DNA of 64,000 nucleotides from Uliginosibacterium sp036017065. Lineage in GTDB: Bacteria; Pseudomonadota; Gammaproteobacteria; Burkholderiales; Rhodocyclaceae. The notes under the pieces are model-generated. The model was given only the letters and a program-made list of their open reading frames with translations. It ran no database searches and had not been told where the DNA came from. Both the position numbers and the translations under genes were made by a program. The DNA lies in assembly GCF_036017065.1 (NCBI RefSeq), contig NZ_JAYXHR010000003.1, positions 372,001 through 436,000 on the forward strand. Direction: 5' to 3'. Below are positions 53,531 to 62,294 of the stretch, one piece after another. Within the stretch, counting starts at the first letter, position 1. Each line of letters opens with the position of its first letter.

Positions 53531-54373
53531 ATGCTCATGAAAGCGGAACCCGCCATGATCGAACCCGCCGAGGTGGAGCGTCCAGCGCCGGACGCCGACA
53601 CCCTCCTGTTCGCCAACAGGATCGAGAAGACCTATCCCAACGGCACCCGCGCGCTCGACGAGATGAGCTTGCGCGTGCAGCGCGGCGATTTCATCTCGCT
53701 GCTCGGCCCGTCCGGCTGCGGCAAGAGCACGCTGCTGAAGATGTACGCCGGCCTGGAGGCACCGTCCCACGGCCACCTGCGCTGGGCGGGTGCGGATGCG
53801 CCCGGCAAGTCCGGCCTCAAGATCGCGATGGTCTTCCAGGAAGCCACGCTGATGCCCTGGGCCGACGTCGCCACCAACGTGCGCCTGCCGCTGGACCTCG
53901 CCGGCGTGCCCAAGGCCCAGAGTGAAACGCGCGTGCAGCGCGCGCTGGAGAGCGTGGGCCTGGGCAAGTTCGGCAAGAGCTATCCGCGCGAACTCTCCGG
54001 TGGCATGCAGATGCGCGTGTCGATCGCCCGCGCGCTGGCGACCGAGCCCGACGTGCTGCTGATGGACGAGCCCTTCGGCGCGCTGGACGAATTCACCCGC
54101 AACAAGCTGGACGCCGACCTGCGCGCACTGTGGGCGCAGAAGCAGGGCCGGCTGACGGTGGTGTTCGTCACCCACAGCATCTACGAGTCGGTGTACCTGT
54201 CCAGCCGCGTGATCATGATGGCCGCGCGGCCGGGCCGCATCGTCGCCGACCTGCCGATCGCCGAACCGGTGCGCGACGAGGAGTTCCGCCTCTCCGCGCG
54301 CTTCACCGACTACTGTCGCGACCTGTCCGCCCGCCTGCTCGCCGCAAGCGGTGGCCAGCTCGACCACGATTGA
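53531..54373 (+). CDS. ABC transporter ATP-binding protein (nitrate/sulfonate/pyrimidine class)
   Basis: 280 residues: Walker A GPSGCGKST, signature LSGGMQMRVSIARALA, Walker B VLLMDEPFGALDE, and the switch His in FVTHSIYES. The MVFQEATLMPWADV Q-loop pattern is that of SsuB/TauB/ThiZ-type importers. AGGAG lies eight bases before the ATG. It energises the permease encoded 11 bp downstream. Confidence 0.93.
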   Translation: MLMKAEPAMIEPAEVERPAPDADTLLFANRIEKTYPNGTRALDEMSLRVQRGDFISLLGPSGCGKSTLLKMYAGLEAPSHGHLRWAGADAPGKSGLKIAMVFQEATLMPWADVATNVRLPLDLAGVPKAQSETRVQRALESVGLGKFGKSYPRELSGGMQMRVSIARALATEPDVLLMDEPFGALDEFTRNKLDADLRALWAQKQGRLTVVFVTHSIYESVYLSSRVIMMAARPGRIVADLPIAEPVRDEEFRLSARFTDYCRDLSARLLAASGGQLDHD

Positions 54374-54384
54374 GAAGAGCCAGC

Positions 54385-55179
54385 ATGACGACTCCCATCC
54401 TGAAACGTCCCGGCGCCATGAAGATCGCCGCGCCCACCGCCTTCGGCATCCTGCTGCTGCTGGCCTGGCAGATCGTATGCACCGTGGGCAAGGTGCCGGT
54501 CTACCTGGTGCCCGCGCCCAGCGACATCATCACCGCCTTGTGGAACGACGGCCCCGGCCTGCTGCGCGCGCTGGGCGTCACGTTGAAGATCACCTTCCTC
54601 GCCTTCTTCGTGGCGGTGGTGCTGGGCGTGGTGTCGGCCTTCCTGTTCGTGCAGAGCAAGGTCATCGAGGCCAGCCTGTTCCCCTATGCGATCCTGCTTC
54701 AGGTGACACCGGTGGTGGCCATCGCGCCGCTGATCATCATCTGGTTCAAGAACCCGACGGTGGCGCTGGTCATCTGCGCGACGCTGGTGGCGCTGTTCCC
54801 CATCATCTCCAACACGGTGCTCGGCCTGCGCTCGGTGAATCCCGGCCTGCTCAACCTGTTCCGCCTCAACGGCGCGACCCGGTGGCAGACGCTGGTGCGC
54901 CTGCGCATTCCCAGCGCGCTGCCGTACTTCTTCGGCGGCCTGCGCATCTCCAGCGGCCTCGCGCTGATCGGCGCGGTGGTGGCGGAGTTCGTCGCCGGCA
55001 CCGGCGGCACCGGGGCAGGGCTGGCCTACGAGATATTGCAGGCCGGCTTCCAGATCAACATCCCGCGCCTGTTCGCCGCGCTGGTGCTGATCTCGCTGAC
55101 CGGCATCGCGCTGTTCCTGCTGATGGCCTGGCTCGCGAAGCTGTCGCTGTCGCATTGGCATGAGAGCGAACTCGCATAG
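54385..55179 (+). CDS. ABC transporter permease (SsuC/ThiX-type)
   Basis: 264 residues with about six transmembrane helices. The ATPase-coupling EAA-like loop is FRLNGATRWQTLVRLRIPSA near 165. The C-terminal GLAYEILQAGFQINIPRLFA is typical of the class. One permease gene implies a homodimer. It completes the importer with the ATPase and the two upstream binding proteins. Confidence 0.93.
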   Translation: MTTPILKRPGAMKIAAPTAFGILLLLAWQIVCTVGKVPVYLVPAPSDIITALWNDGPGLLRALGVTLKITFLAFFVAVVLGVVSAFLFVQSKVIEASLFPYAILLQVTPVVAIAPLIIIWFKNPTVALVICATLVALFPIISNTVLGLRSVNPGLLNLFRLNGATRWQTLVRLRIPSALPYFFGGLRISSGLALIGAVVAEFVAGTGGTGAGLAYEILQAGFQINIPRLFAALVLISLTGIALFLLMAWLAKLSLSHWHESELA

Positions 55180-55191
55180 GCTGGATCAGGG

Positions 55192-55420
55192 GTAGGTTGG
55201 GTTGAGCGCAGCGAAGCCCAACACAAAACGGTCGTGCATGAATGATCGTGGCGCCATGTGTTGGGCTTCGCGTTGCTCAACCCAACCTACTGCCTCCTGC
55301 AACCGTCATGCCCTACCGAACCGTCGCTCCTGCGAAGGCAGGAGCCCAGCGACTTTCCGCTTGAGCGACACTGGATTCCCGAACGTTCCCCGAGCCAGTC
55401 GAGGGGCGCGGAAATGACGG
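55192..55420. repeat. Repeat cluster in the permease-amidohydrolase gap
   Basis: An inverted pair of GTAGGTTGGGTTGAGC repeats (55192-55224 and 55258-55290) is followed by the CCGTCGCTCCTGCGAAGG hairpin (55320-55355) and the CCCCGAGCCAGTCGAGGGGC element (from 55388). The stacking resembles 33301-33741. No gene is seen. Confidence 0.8.
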
Positions 55421-55459
55421 TACGTGAGGGGCCGGTCGCATGAACGAAAGACACACACC

Positions 55460-56887
55460 ATGAACACCCTGCTCATCACCAATGCCACAGCCATCCTCAC
55501 CGGCCTGTCCGGTGAGGCGGCGCGCACCGCCGGGCCGGACATCCGCATTGCCGACGGCCGCATCACCGCCATCGGTGCGCTCACGCCGCAGCGTGGCGAG
55601 TCCATCATCGACGCCAGCGATTGCGTCATCTACCCGGCCTGGGTGAATACCCATCACCACCTGTTCCAGTCGCTGCTGAAGGGCGATCCGCTGGGCATCA
55701 ACGCGACGCTGACGCCTTGGCTGGGCAAAACGCCGTACCGCTACCGCTCGGCCTTCGACGCGGAGACTTTCCGCCTCGCGGCGCGCATCGGTCTGGTCGA
55801 GCTGGCGCTGTCCGGTTGCGGCACGGTGGCGGACCATCACTACCTGTACTACCCCGGCATGAACTTCGACGGCGGCGACATCCTGTTCGAGGAAGCCGAA
55901 GCACTGGGCCTGCGCTTCGCGCTGTGCCGCGGTGGCGCCACCATCACGCGCCAGCTGGAAGCGGATTTGCCGCAGGCGCTGCGGCCGGAGACGCTGGACG
56001 TCTACCTCGCCGACGTCGAGCGCCTCGCCAACCGCTATCACGATGCCGCACCCGACGCGATGCGCCGCGTCGTCGTCGCGCCCACCACGCCGCCGCACTC
56101 GATGCGGCCGGACGAGTTGCGCGAAGTGGCGGCTGTCGCGCGCGGCATGGGCCTGCGTCTGCACTCGCACCTGTCGGAGACGGTGAGCTACCAGGACGCC
56201 ACGCAGGACAAGTTCAAGGCCTCGCCGGTGCGCTTCTGCGAGAGCATCGACTGGCTGGGCAGTGACGTGTGGTTCGCCCACCTCGTGCATCTGGACGAGG
56301 ACGAGATCGCGCTGCTCGGCGCCACCGGCACCGGCATCGCGCACTGCCCGCAGAGCAACGGACGACTGGCCAGCGGCATCGCCCCGGTGCGCGCGCTGGA
56401 AGCGGCCGGCGCGCCGGTGTCCATCGGCGTCGATGGGGCTGCGTCGAACGAGGCCGCCGACATGATTTCCGAAGTGCATGCGGCCTGGCTGATGCAGCGC
56501 GCGAAGTTCGGCGAACGTTCCACCGCGCTGTATCGCGGCGGCGCCGGCGAGCAGGGCGCGGATGCCGCCACCGTGGAAGACGTGGTGCGCTGGGGCAGTG
56601 CCGGCGGCGCACGCATCCTCGGCCTCGACGATGTCGGCACGCTGGAGGTCGGCAAGGCTGCCGACATCGCCATCTACGCGCTGGACCGCGACCCGCGCTA
56701 CTTCGGCCTGCACGACCCGGCCATCGGCCCGGTGGCCAGCGGCGGTGCTGCGCACCTGCGGGCGCTGCTGGTGGGCGGGCGCGTCATCGTGCGCGACGGC
56801 GCGCTGCCCGGCGTCGACATGGGTGAGCTGGCGCACGCCGCGCGTCACGCCGTGAAGACGCTGATGGCGCGCGCGGAGGTGGTGTGA
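55460..56887 (+). CDS. TRZ/ATZ-type amidohydrolase (8-oxoguanine deaminase-like)
   Basis: 475 residues of the metal-dependent amidohydrolase superfamily (cytosine/guanine deaminase group). Metal ligands: HxH in NTHHHLFQSLLKGDP (near 67), His in RLHSHLSETVSYQ (near 238), His in VWFAHLVHLDEDE (near 275), Asp in SIGVDGAASNEAADM (near 325). This group deaminates or dechlorinates purines, pterins and s-triazines. Next to oxygenases and a heterocycle-type importer it probably releases ammonia from an aromatic N-heterocycle. The stop overlaps the reductase start by one base (TGATG). Confidence 0.88.
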   Translation: MNTLLITNATAILTGLSGEAARTAGPDIRIADGRITAIGALTPQRGESIIDASDCVIYPAWVNTHHHLFQSLLKGDPLGINATLTPWLGKTPYRYRSAFDAETFRLAARIGLVELALSGCGTVADHHYLYYPGMNFDGGDILFEEAEALGLRFALCRGGATITRQLEADLPQALRPETLDVYLADVERLANRYHDAAPDAMRRVVVAPTTPPHSMRPDELREVAAVARGMGLRLHSHLSETVSYQDATQDKFKASPVRFCESIDWLGSDVWFAHLVHLDEDEIALLGATGTGIAHCPQSNGRLASGIAPVRALEAAGAPVSIGVDGAASNEAADMISEVHAAWLMQRAKFGERSTALYRGGAGEQGADAATVEDVVRWGSAGGARILGLDDVGTLEVGKAADIAIYALDRDPRYFGLHDPAIGPVASGGAAHLRALLVGGRVIVRDGALPGVDMGELAHAARHAVKTLMARAEVV

Positions 56888-57849
56888 TGGACATGATCAT
56901 CCGCGGCATCCGCATCGAGGCGGAAGGTATCCGCAGCTTCGAACTCGTGCCGGCCGATGGCGCCACGCTCGCCCCTTGGCAGCCCGGTGCGCACGTCCAG
57001 GTTTCCGTCAACGGCAGTACGAAGCGCGCCTACTCCCTGTGCAACCGCGCGCAGGACAGCGACTGTTACCGCATTGCCGTGAAGCTGGAACCGGCCTCGC
57101 GCGGCGGCTCGCAGGCGATGCACCAGTTGCAGGTGGGCCAGCGCATCGCCATCGACGCACCGCGCAATGCCTTCGCGCTGGACGAAGGCGCACGCCGTCA
57201 TGTGCTGCTCGCCGGTGGCATCGGCATCACGCCGCTGCTGTCCATGCTGCACGCACTGCGCACACGCGGTGCTGACGCCGCCTTGCACTACTTCGTGCGC
57301 GGGGCGACGCATGCAGCCTTTTCCGCGGAGATCGGCGAGCAGGGGCAGCTGCATGCAGGCCTGGATGCCGTGGCGACGGCCTCGGCACTGGCGGACATCG
57401 TTTCCGCACACGCGGGCGACGCGCACACGACCTACTACGTCTGCGGCCCCGAGCCCTTCATGGCAGCCGTCGAGGCAGCCCTGAAGGACGCGGGCGTGGC
57501 GGAGACGCGACTGCGCAGCGAGCGCTTCGGCGCTGCGCCGGCAGCGCCGTCAGTGGCACCACCCGCTGCGACCGGCGCGGCCTGCACCTTCCGCGTGCGC
57601 TTCGCGCGCTGCGGCAGTGAGTTCGACGTGCCGGCCGACGAGACCATCATCGGCGCCGCGCGTGCCAACGGCCTCGACATCCCGACCTCCTGCGAGCAGG
57701 GCGTGTGCGGCGCCTGTCTCAGCGACGTGATCGACGGCAGCCCCGAGCACCACGACGACTACCTGTCGGCCGCCGAGCGTGCCGGCGGCAAGATGATCCT
57801 GCCCTGTGTGTCCCGCTGCAGCAGCCGCTTGCTGGTGCTGGACCGCTGA
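56887..57849 (+). CDS. PDR/VanB-family oxygenase reductase
   Basis: 320 residues: flavin-binding beta-barrel with RAYSLCNRAQDSDCY near 45, NAD(P) domain with LLAGGIGITPLLSMLHALRT near 108 and YYVCGPEPFM near 180, and a C-terminal plant-type ferredoxin with CEQGVCGACLSDVIDG and a distal cysteine in LPCVSRC. It passes electrons from NAD(P)H to Rieske oxygenases, so it is the expected partner of the genes at 51190 and 52414 and possibly 13496. Confidence 0.93.
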   Translation: MDMIIRGIRIEAEGIRSFELVPADGATLAPWQPGAHVQVSVNGSTKRAYSLCNRAQDSDCYRIAVKLEPASRGGSQAMHQLQVGQRIAIDAPRNAFALDEGARRHVLLAGGIGITPLLSMLHALRTRGADAALHYFVRGATHAAFSAEIGEQGQLHAGLDAVATASALADIVSAHAGDAHTTYYVCGPEPFMAAVEAALKDAGVAETRLRSERFGAAPAAPSVAPPAATGAACTFRVRFARCGSEFDVPADETIIGAARANGLDIPTSCEQGVCGACLSDVIDGSPEHHDDYLSAAERAGGKMILPCVSRCSSRLLVLDR

Positions 57850-57861
57850 ACCCCGGCTGGG

Positions 57862-58743
57862 TCAGCCCTGGGCGGCGGTGACGATCCGCTGCACCAGCGG
57901 ATGATGCAGGCCGCGGCGCGAGCGGATGGCGTGGATTTCCTCCTTCACGTCGTCGCTGCGGCCGAGCAGGCGCAGGCCGCGCAGCAGGCCGACGTCACCC
58001 GCGCCGAGCTGGCTGACCGGGAAGACGCCGAGGCCGCGTGCAGCGAACACCGCCATCAAGGCGCTGTCCTCGAACTCGCCGACGATGCGCGGCCGTAGCG
58101 ACTGCGCGTCGAACCACCGGTCCAGCGAGGTACGCAGCGCGGAGTGCCCGGTGGGCAGCAGCACCGGCAGGTCTTCCAGCGATTGCGGGAAGCGGTCGCG
58201 CTGCGCCTTGCTGACCAGCGCGGCGGGGCCGTACCACTCCACCGACGACTCCGCCAGCCGTTCGCTGCCCAGGCGCAGATTGGGGTTGCGCGGGGCGGGC
58301 TGGCCCGCCAGCACAACGTCGAGGTGATGCAGCGCGAGTTCGGTCAGCAATTGTTCGAACTCGCCGTCGTGACAGACCAGCCGTAGCTGTGCAGTGCCCA
58401 GCACCGGCTCCAGCAGGGCGTGGGCGGCCAGCTTGGAGATGCCGTCCGACAGGCCGACCGCCAGCCGTGCCACCTTGCCGGTGGCGGCCTGGCGCACTTC
58501 GTCGGGCAGGCACTGGCCGAGCTGGAAGATCTCCTCCGCACGCGCGAACGCCGCCTGGCCCGCCTCGGTCAGCGTGACGCCGCGCCCGGCGGGTTTCAGC
58601 AACTGGTGGCCCAGCGATTTCTCCAGCTCGCGCACCTGCGCGCTGACGGTCTGCACCGCCATGTCCAGGCGCTCGGCGGCCCGTGCGAAGCCGCCTTCCT
58701 TGGCGACGACCCAGAAGTAGTGAAGGTGCCGGTAATTCAGCAT
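57862..58743 (-). CDS. nhaR: LysR-family regulator, NhaR-like
   Basis: 293 residues. The N-terminus MLNYRHLHYFWVVAKEGGFA with AAERLDMAVQTVSAQVRELE is the NhaR-type helix-turn-helix. The substrate domain follows (about 90-290). NhaR proteins respond to sodium or pH and activate antiporter or biofilm genes. It converges on the reductase gene (12 bp between stops) and is divergent from the small membrane gene at 58855. It may control the latter and terC rather than the catabolic operon. Confidence 0.85.
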   Translation of the reverse strand: MLNYRHLHYFWVVAKEGGFARAAERLDMAVQTVSAQVRELEKSLGHQLLKPAGRGVTLTEAGQAAFARAEEIFQLGQCLPDEVRQAATGKVARLAVGLSDGISKLAAHALLEPVLGTAQLRLVCHDGEFEQLLTELALHHLDVVLAGQPAPRNPNLRLGSERLAESSVEWYGPAALVSKAQRDRFPQSLEDLPVLLPTGHSALRTSLDRWFDAQSLRPRIVGEFEDSALMAVFAARGLGVFPVSQLGAGDVGLLRGLRLLGRSDDVKEEIHAIRSRRGLHHPLVQRIVTAAQG

Positions 58744-58754
58744 GTGTTCTCCCG

Positions 58755-58771
58755 CTTCGGAAAAAACGAAG
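58755..58771. promoter_or_regulatory. Candidate LysR box
   Basis: CTTCG, N7, CGAAG inverted repeat (CTTCGGAAAAAACGAAG) lies 12-28 bp upstream of the NhaR-like start, in the divergent region. Symmetry and position only. Confidence 0.35.
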
Positions 58772-58854
58772 TAAGAGTGAGATTTAAGCTGGTTTATCCG
58801 AAAGCTGTCCATCGTGATACTCGCGGCCTTTCCATCGCCCGTGGAGGCGCAACG

Positions 58855-59265
58855 ATGCTCTACCTCATCAGCTGGGCCGTCATCGGCGTGCTGCTGGCCT
58901 TGTGGTCGGTGGCCGCCTGGGCGGCTGACGCGATCCTGGGCTGGACGCTTGCCCATGCCGGCAGCCTGGGAACACAGGTTCCGGGCGCAGCCGGCAGCGA
59001 GCTTCCGGCCTGGTTGGCCCCGTGGCTGGGTGCCGAGCCCGCGCAATGGCTGTCGTCGATGGCCGCTGCGCTGATGCAGCTCGTGCAGGGCCTGTTGCAG
59101 TTCGCGCCGGCCCTGGCGGATGGACTCAGCCTGCTGGTTTGGGGCGCCTGGGCCCTCGGCAGCCTGCTGCTGGTCGCCCTCGGCATTGCCGCCCACATGC
59201 TGATCGCCGTGTGGTTGCGCCGTCGCCGTGCGCATGCACGACTGCCGCGGCCCTACGCGGTGTAA
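58855..59265 (+). CDS. Small membrane protein of unknown function
   Basis: 136 residues with hydrophobic N-terminal (LISWAVIGVLLALWSVAAWA) and C-terminal (GSLLLVALGIAAHMLIAVWL) helices around an amphipathic middle rich in Ala, Leu and Trp, and a basic tail (RRRRAHARLPR). GGAGG lies upstream of the ATG. I do not recognise the family. It is 90 bp before terC on the same strand. Confidence 0.7.
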   Translation: MLYLISWAVIGVLLALWSVAAWAADAILGWTLAHAGSLGTQVPGAAGSELPAWLAPWLGAEPAQWLSSMAAALMQLVQGLLQFAPALADGLSLLVWGAWALGSLLLVALGIAAHMLIAVWLRRRRAHARLPRPYAV

Positions 59266-59355
59266 GTCGCCGTCGTCGATTCGTTGAACCTGCTGCGGTC
59301 GCCTCCGCAGCGTCTCTTTACCGCTTCCTACTGACTACCCACTACAAGAACCAAC

Positions 59356-60345
59356 ATGGAAACCCTTGCCCCCTTTCTCTTCGCCGACTTCCTCGGCACC
59401 GCCGTGTGGATATGGCTGTGCTTCATCGGCATCGTCGTCTCGCTGCTGGCCTTCGACCTCGGCGTCCTGCACAGGGACGAGCGCGAAATCGGCGTGCGCG
59501 AAAGCCTGCTGCTGTCCGCCGGTTACATCACCGCAGCCGTGCTGTTCGGTGCCTGGGTGTGGTGGTACCTCGGTGCGCAGAGCGGCATGGACTACTACAC
59601 CGGCTTCATGATCGAGAAGTCGCTGTCGATGGACAACGTGTTCGTCATTGCGCTGATCTTCAGCTTCTTCGCGATCCCCCGGCAGTCCCAGCACCGCGTG
59701 TTGTTCTGGGGCATCCTCGGGGTGATCGTGCTGCGCGCGCTGATGATCGGCCTGGGCGCCACCCTGGTCAGCCAGTTCAGCTGGGTGCTGTATCTCTTCG
59801 GTGCCTTCCTGGTCTTCACCGGAATCAAGATGTGGGTCATCGCCGACCACACGCCCGATATCGCGACCAACCCGCTGCTGAAGTTCCTCAAGCGCCACAT
59901 GCGGGTGACCGACGGCCTGCGTGGCAGCGCGTTCTGGGTGAAGGAGGCCGATCCGGCCACCGGCAAGGTGGAGCGCTTCGCCACGCCGCTGCTGCTGGCG
60001 CTGATGCTGGTGGAGTTCGTCGACCTGATCTTCGCGGTGGACTCCGTGCCGGCGATCTTCGCGATCACCACCGACCCCTTCATCGTCTACACCAGCAACA
60101 TCTTCGCGATCCTCGGCCTGCGTGCGCTGTACTTCGCACTCGCCGCGATGATCCATCGCTTCAAGTACCTCAAGTACGCGCTGGCCCTGGTACTGGTGTT
60201 CATCGGCAGCAAGATCTTCCTGGTCGGCATCATCGGCAAGATTCCCGCCGTGGTGTCGCTGTCGGTGACCTTCGGCCTGATTGCCGGCGGCGTGCTGGTG
60301 TCGCTGTGGAAGACGCGGGGCGAGGCGGCGACGGTCAACTCCTGA
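59356..60345 (+). CDS. TerC/Alx-family membrane protein
   Basis: 329 residues with about nine transmembrane segments. Family motifs: VSLLAFDLGVLHRDEREIGV, the acidic SLSMDNVFVIALIFSFFAIP and VEFVDLIFAVDSVPAIFAIT with conserved aspartates. TerC proteins are linked to metal ion homeostasis, notably manganese export, and to metalation of secreted proteins. I looked for an upstream manganese (yybP-ykoY) riboswitch and could not see one in the 90-bp leader. Length is typical. Confidence 0.92.
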   Translation: METLAPFLFADFLGTAVWIWLCFIGIVVSLLAFDLGVLHRDEREIGVRESLLLSAGYITAAVLFGAWVWWYLGAQSGMDYYTGFMIEKSLSMDNVFVIALIFSFFAIPRQSQHRVLFWGILGVIVLRALMIGLGATLVSQFSWVLYLFGAFLVFTGIKMWVIADHTPDIATNPLLKFLKRHMRVTDGLRGSAFWVKEADPATGKVERFATPLLLALMLVEFVDLIFAVDSVPAIFAITTDPFIVYTSNIFAILGLRALYFALAAMIHRFKYLKYALALVLVFIGSKIFLVGIIGKIPAVVSLSVTFGLIAGGVLVSLWKTRGEAATVNS

Positions 60346-60556
60346 TCTGCGACGAGGCGTTGCTGCGGGTCCCACCCGTGGCAGCGCATACGTGCTACCG
60401 GATAGTCCCCATACCGTGACGCAATTCGCGCTCGGGCCACTGTCGTGACTTTAGGCACTGGTCCGTCTGCTTGTGTGCGGCCAGTATCCGTGGCAGGTCC
60501 GGGTCGCGCTTCGGCGGCGGCCCGACACCTGAACATGATCTGGAACCGGGGGATGT

Positions 60557-61444
60557 ATGCAGCAGCGAGACACTGTGTTTTCCGGCGGGCGCCTGCTTGC
60601 AGCAGCCCTTGTCGCGTCGGCCACGCTTTCCACCTTGCCGGCGCATGCCGTGCCACTGACGATCGGCAGTGGCTTGCCGGTCGGTCTGGTGAGCACCGGC
60701 GGCAGCCTGTCCGGTTCCTTCGACATCAATCCTGCCTTGTCGGCGGCGGGGCTGGGTACTTCGGCCAGCCTGTCGAACGCGACGCTGTCCTTCCGCTTTG
60801 CCGACAACTTCGATACCCGCGTCGATACGGACCAGGATGGCGGAACGACCAGCCGGCGCGTCAATGACGTGTGCAACGGCAGCATCTGCTCGCCGCAGTA
60901 CATCCTGATCCAGGACATCTACCGGGTGTCGGTCGATCCGCTCGAAACCGCCGGGGTGACCGTCGGCTCGCAGACGGGCAGTGCGTCATCGGCCTATCGC
61001 GAGGTCTACACGCCGGGTTTCGAGCAGCCGGTGGGCAGCACGGTGTGTGGTGCCTTCGGATGCGGCTTCGTGCCGGTCACCCTGCCGCGTTGCGTCGACA
61101 TGTTCGGCACGGGCGCATACGTGTGCGACGGCCCGTGGCCGTTGTACCAGCGCATCACCCACGAGAGCCGCCTGAACGATGGCGCGTTCTCGCTCGATAT
61201 GATCCTGGATGCAAGCTCGCTCGCCGACCTGGCCAGCGACGGCCTGCTGGGCTTCACGATCGATGCGCTGGTCGGCAACTTCTCCTTCCTCGGCGCAAGC
61301 CTGTCGCTGGACGCGGTGGCGCGCGATCCGCAGGAGCCGCCTACCGGCGTGCCGCTGCCGGGCAGTGCTGCGCTGGCGATGGCCGGGGTGGGCACGCTGG
61401 CATGGCAGCGACGCCGGCGTACGGCGGGCGCCGACGCGATTTGA
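60557..61444 (+). CDS. PEP-CTERM-type exported protein
   Basis: 295 residues with an N-terminal signal peptide (LLAAALVASATLSTLPAHA), a beta-rich middle containing several cysteines (VCNGSICSP, VCGAFGCGF), and a C-terminal sorting signal: VPLPGSAALAMAG, a hydrophobic stretch and a QRRRR cluster. This is the PEP-CTERM variant cleaved by exosortase in EPS-forming proteobacteria. No exosortase is in the window. Function of the middle region is unknown. Confidence 0.82.
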   Translation: MQQRDTVFSGGRLLAAALVASATLSTLPAHAVPLTIGSGLPVGLVSTGGSLSGSFDINPALSAAGLGTSASLSNATLSFRFADNFDTRVDTDQDGGTTSRRVNDVCNGSICSPQYILIQDIYRVSVDPLETAGVTVGSQTGSASSAYREVYTPGFEQPVGSTVCGAFGCGFVPVTLPRCVDMFGTGAYVCDGPWPLYQRITHESRLNDGAFSLDMILDASSLADLASDGLLGFTIDALVGNFSFLGASLSLDAVARDPQEPPTGVPLPGSAALAMAGVGTLAWQRRRRTAGADAI

Positions 61445-61615
61445 GCCGGAGGCAGGAAGGCGTGCACGCTGCCTTGCAGCCTGTGCGTCACTTCCTACAT
61501 CGGTACGCAGCATCGACCGATAACGGCCGACAGGTGTGATTCCTATGATCGTGGACACGACAGCGGTGCAATCGCGCGCTGTCGCCAACGACCCCACGCA
61601 TCGAAGGAGATCACC

Positions 61616-62134
61616 ATGTCCATCAAGACCCTGGAAGAGCTGTTCGTCCACGAACTGTCCGACATCTACAGCGCCGAAAAGCAGCTGACCAAAGCGCTGC
61701 CGCGCATGGCTCGCGCGGCCACCAACGCACAACTGGTTGCGGCCTTCGAATCGCACCTGGAAGAGACCCATGGCCAGGTCGAGCGCATCGACCAGGTGGT
61801 CGAGGCGTCCGGCGTGAAGCTGAAGCGCATCAAGTGCGCGGCCATGGAAGGCCTGGTCGAGGAAAGCAAGGAAGTGATCGAGGAGATCGAGAAGGGCGCC
61901 GTGCGCGATGCCGCGTTGATTGCAGCTGCCCAGCGCGTGGAGCACTACGAGATCGCCGGCTACGGCACCTTGCTGGCCCTGGCTCGCCAGCTGGGCTACG
62001 ACAAGATCGAAGGCCTGCTGAAGGCGACGCTGGACGAAGAGAAGGCCGCCGACAAGAAGCTCACCGAACTGGCGCTGGGCGGTGCCAACCAGGCGGCGCA
62101 GCGCAGTTCGCCGACCCAAAGCAAGGCGGCCTGA
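61616..62134 (+). CDS. DUF892 (YciE/YciF) ferritin-like protein
   Basis: 172 residues, all-helical: MSIKTLEELFVHELSDIYSA, HLEETHGQVERIDQ, and EHYEIAGYGTLLALARQLGY. Glu and His residues in the helices (ELSD, HLEETHGQ, VEHYE) match the di-iron ferritin-like arrangement of the YciE/YciF family, general-stress proteins. GAAGGAG lies before the ATG. A terminator follows. Confidence 0.92.
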   Translation: MSIKTLEELFVHELSDIYSAEKQLTKALPRMARAATNAQLVAAFESHLEETHGQVERIDQVVEASGVKLKRIKCAAMEGLVEESKEVIEEIEKGAVRDAALIAAAQRVEHYEIAGYGTLLALARQLGYDKIEGLLKATLDEEKAADKKLTELALGGANQAAQRSSPTQSKAA

Positions 62135-62196
62135 GCACACACGGCCTCACCAAGCCGGCAGCCTATGCGCTGGTTGGCGGGCGCTGGCCATATAAG

Positions 62197-62226
62197 CAAA
62201 AGGGAGCATGTGTGCTCCCTTTTGTT
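62197..62226 (+). terminator. Terminator after the DUF892 gene
   Basis: CAAAAGGGAGCA (62197-62208) pairs perfectly with TGCTCCCTTTTG (62213-62224) over loop TGTG, a 12-bp stem with A and T tracts on either side. It could also act for the opposite strand. Confidence 0.88.
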
Positions 62227-62294
62227 TGTGTCTTGCTTCTTGGGGCTGCATCCGGCATCGGTGCCAACCGACTGGCGATGGTGCGTCACACGTG

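Noticed and set aside
59266..59355. Manganese riboswitch before terC
   Set aside because: The leader is short and the conserved yybP-ykoY core was not recognisable.
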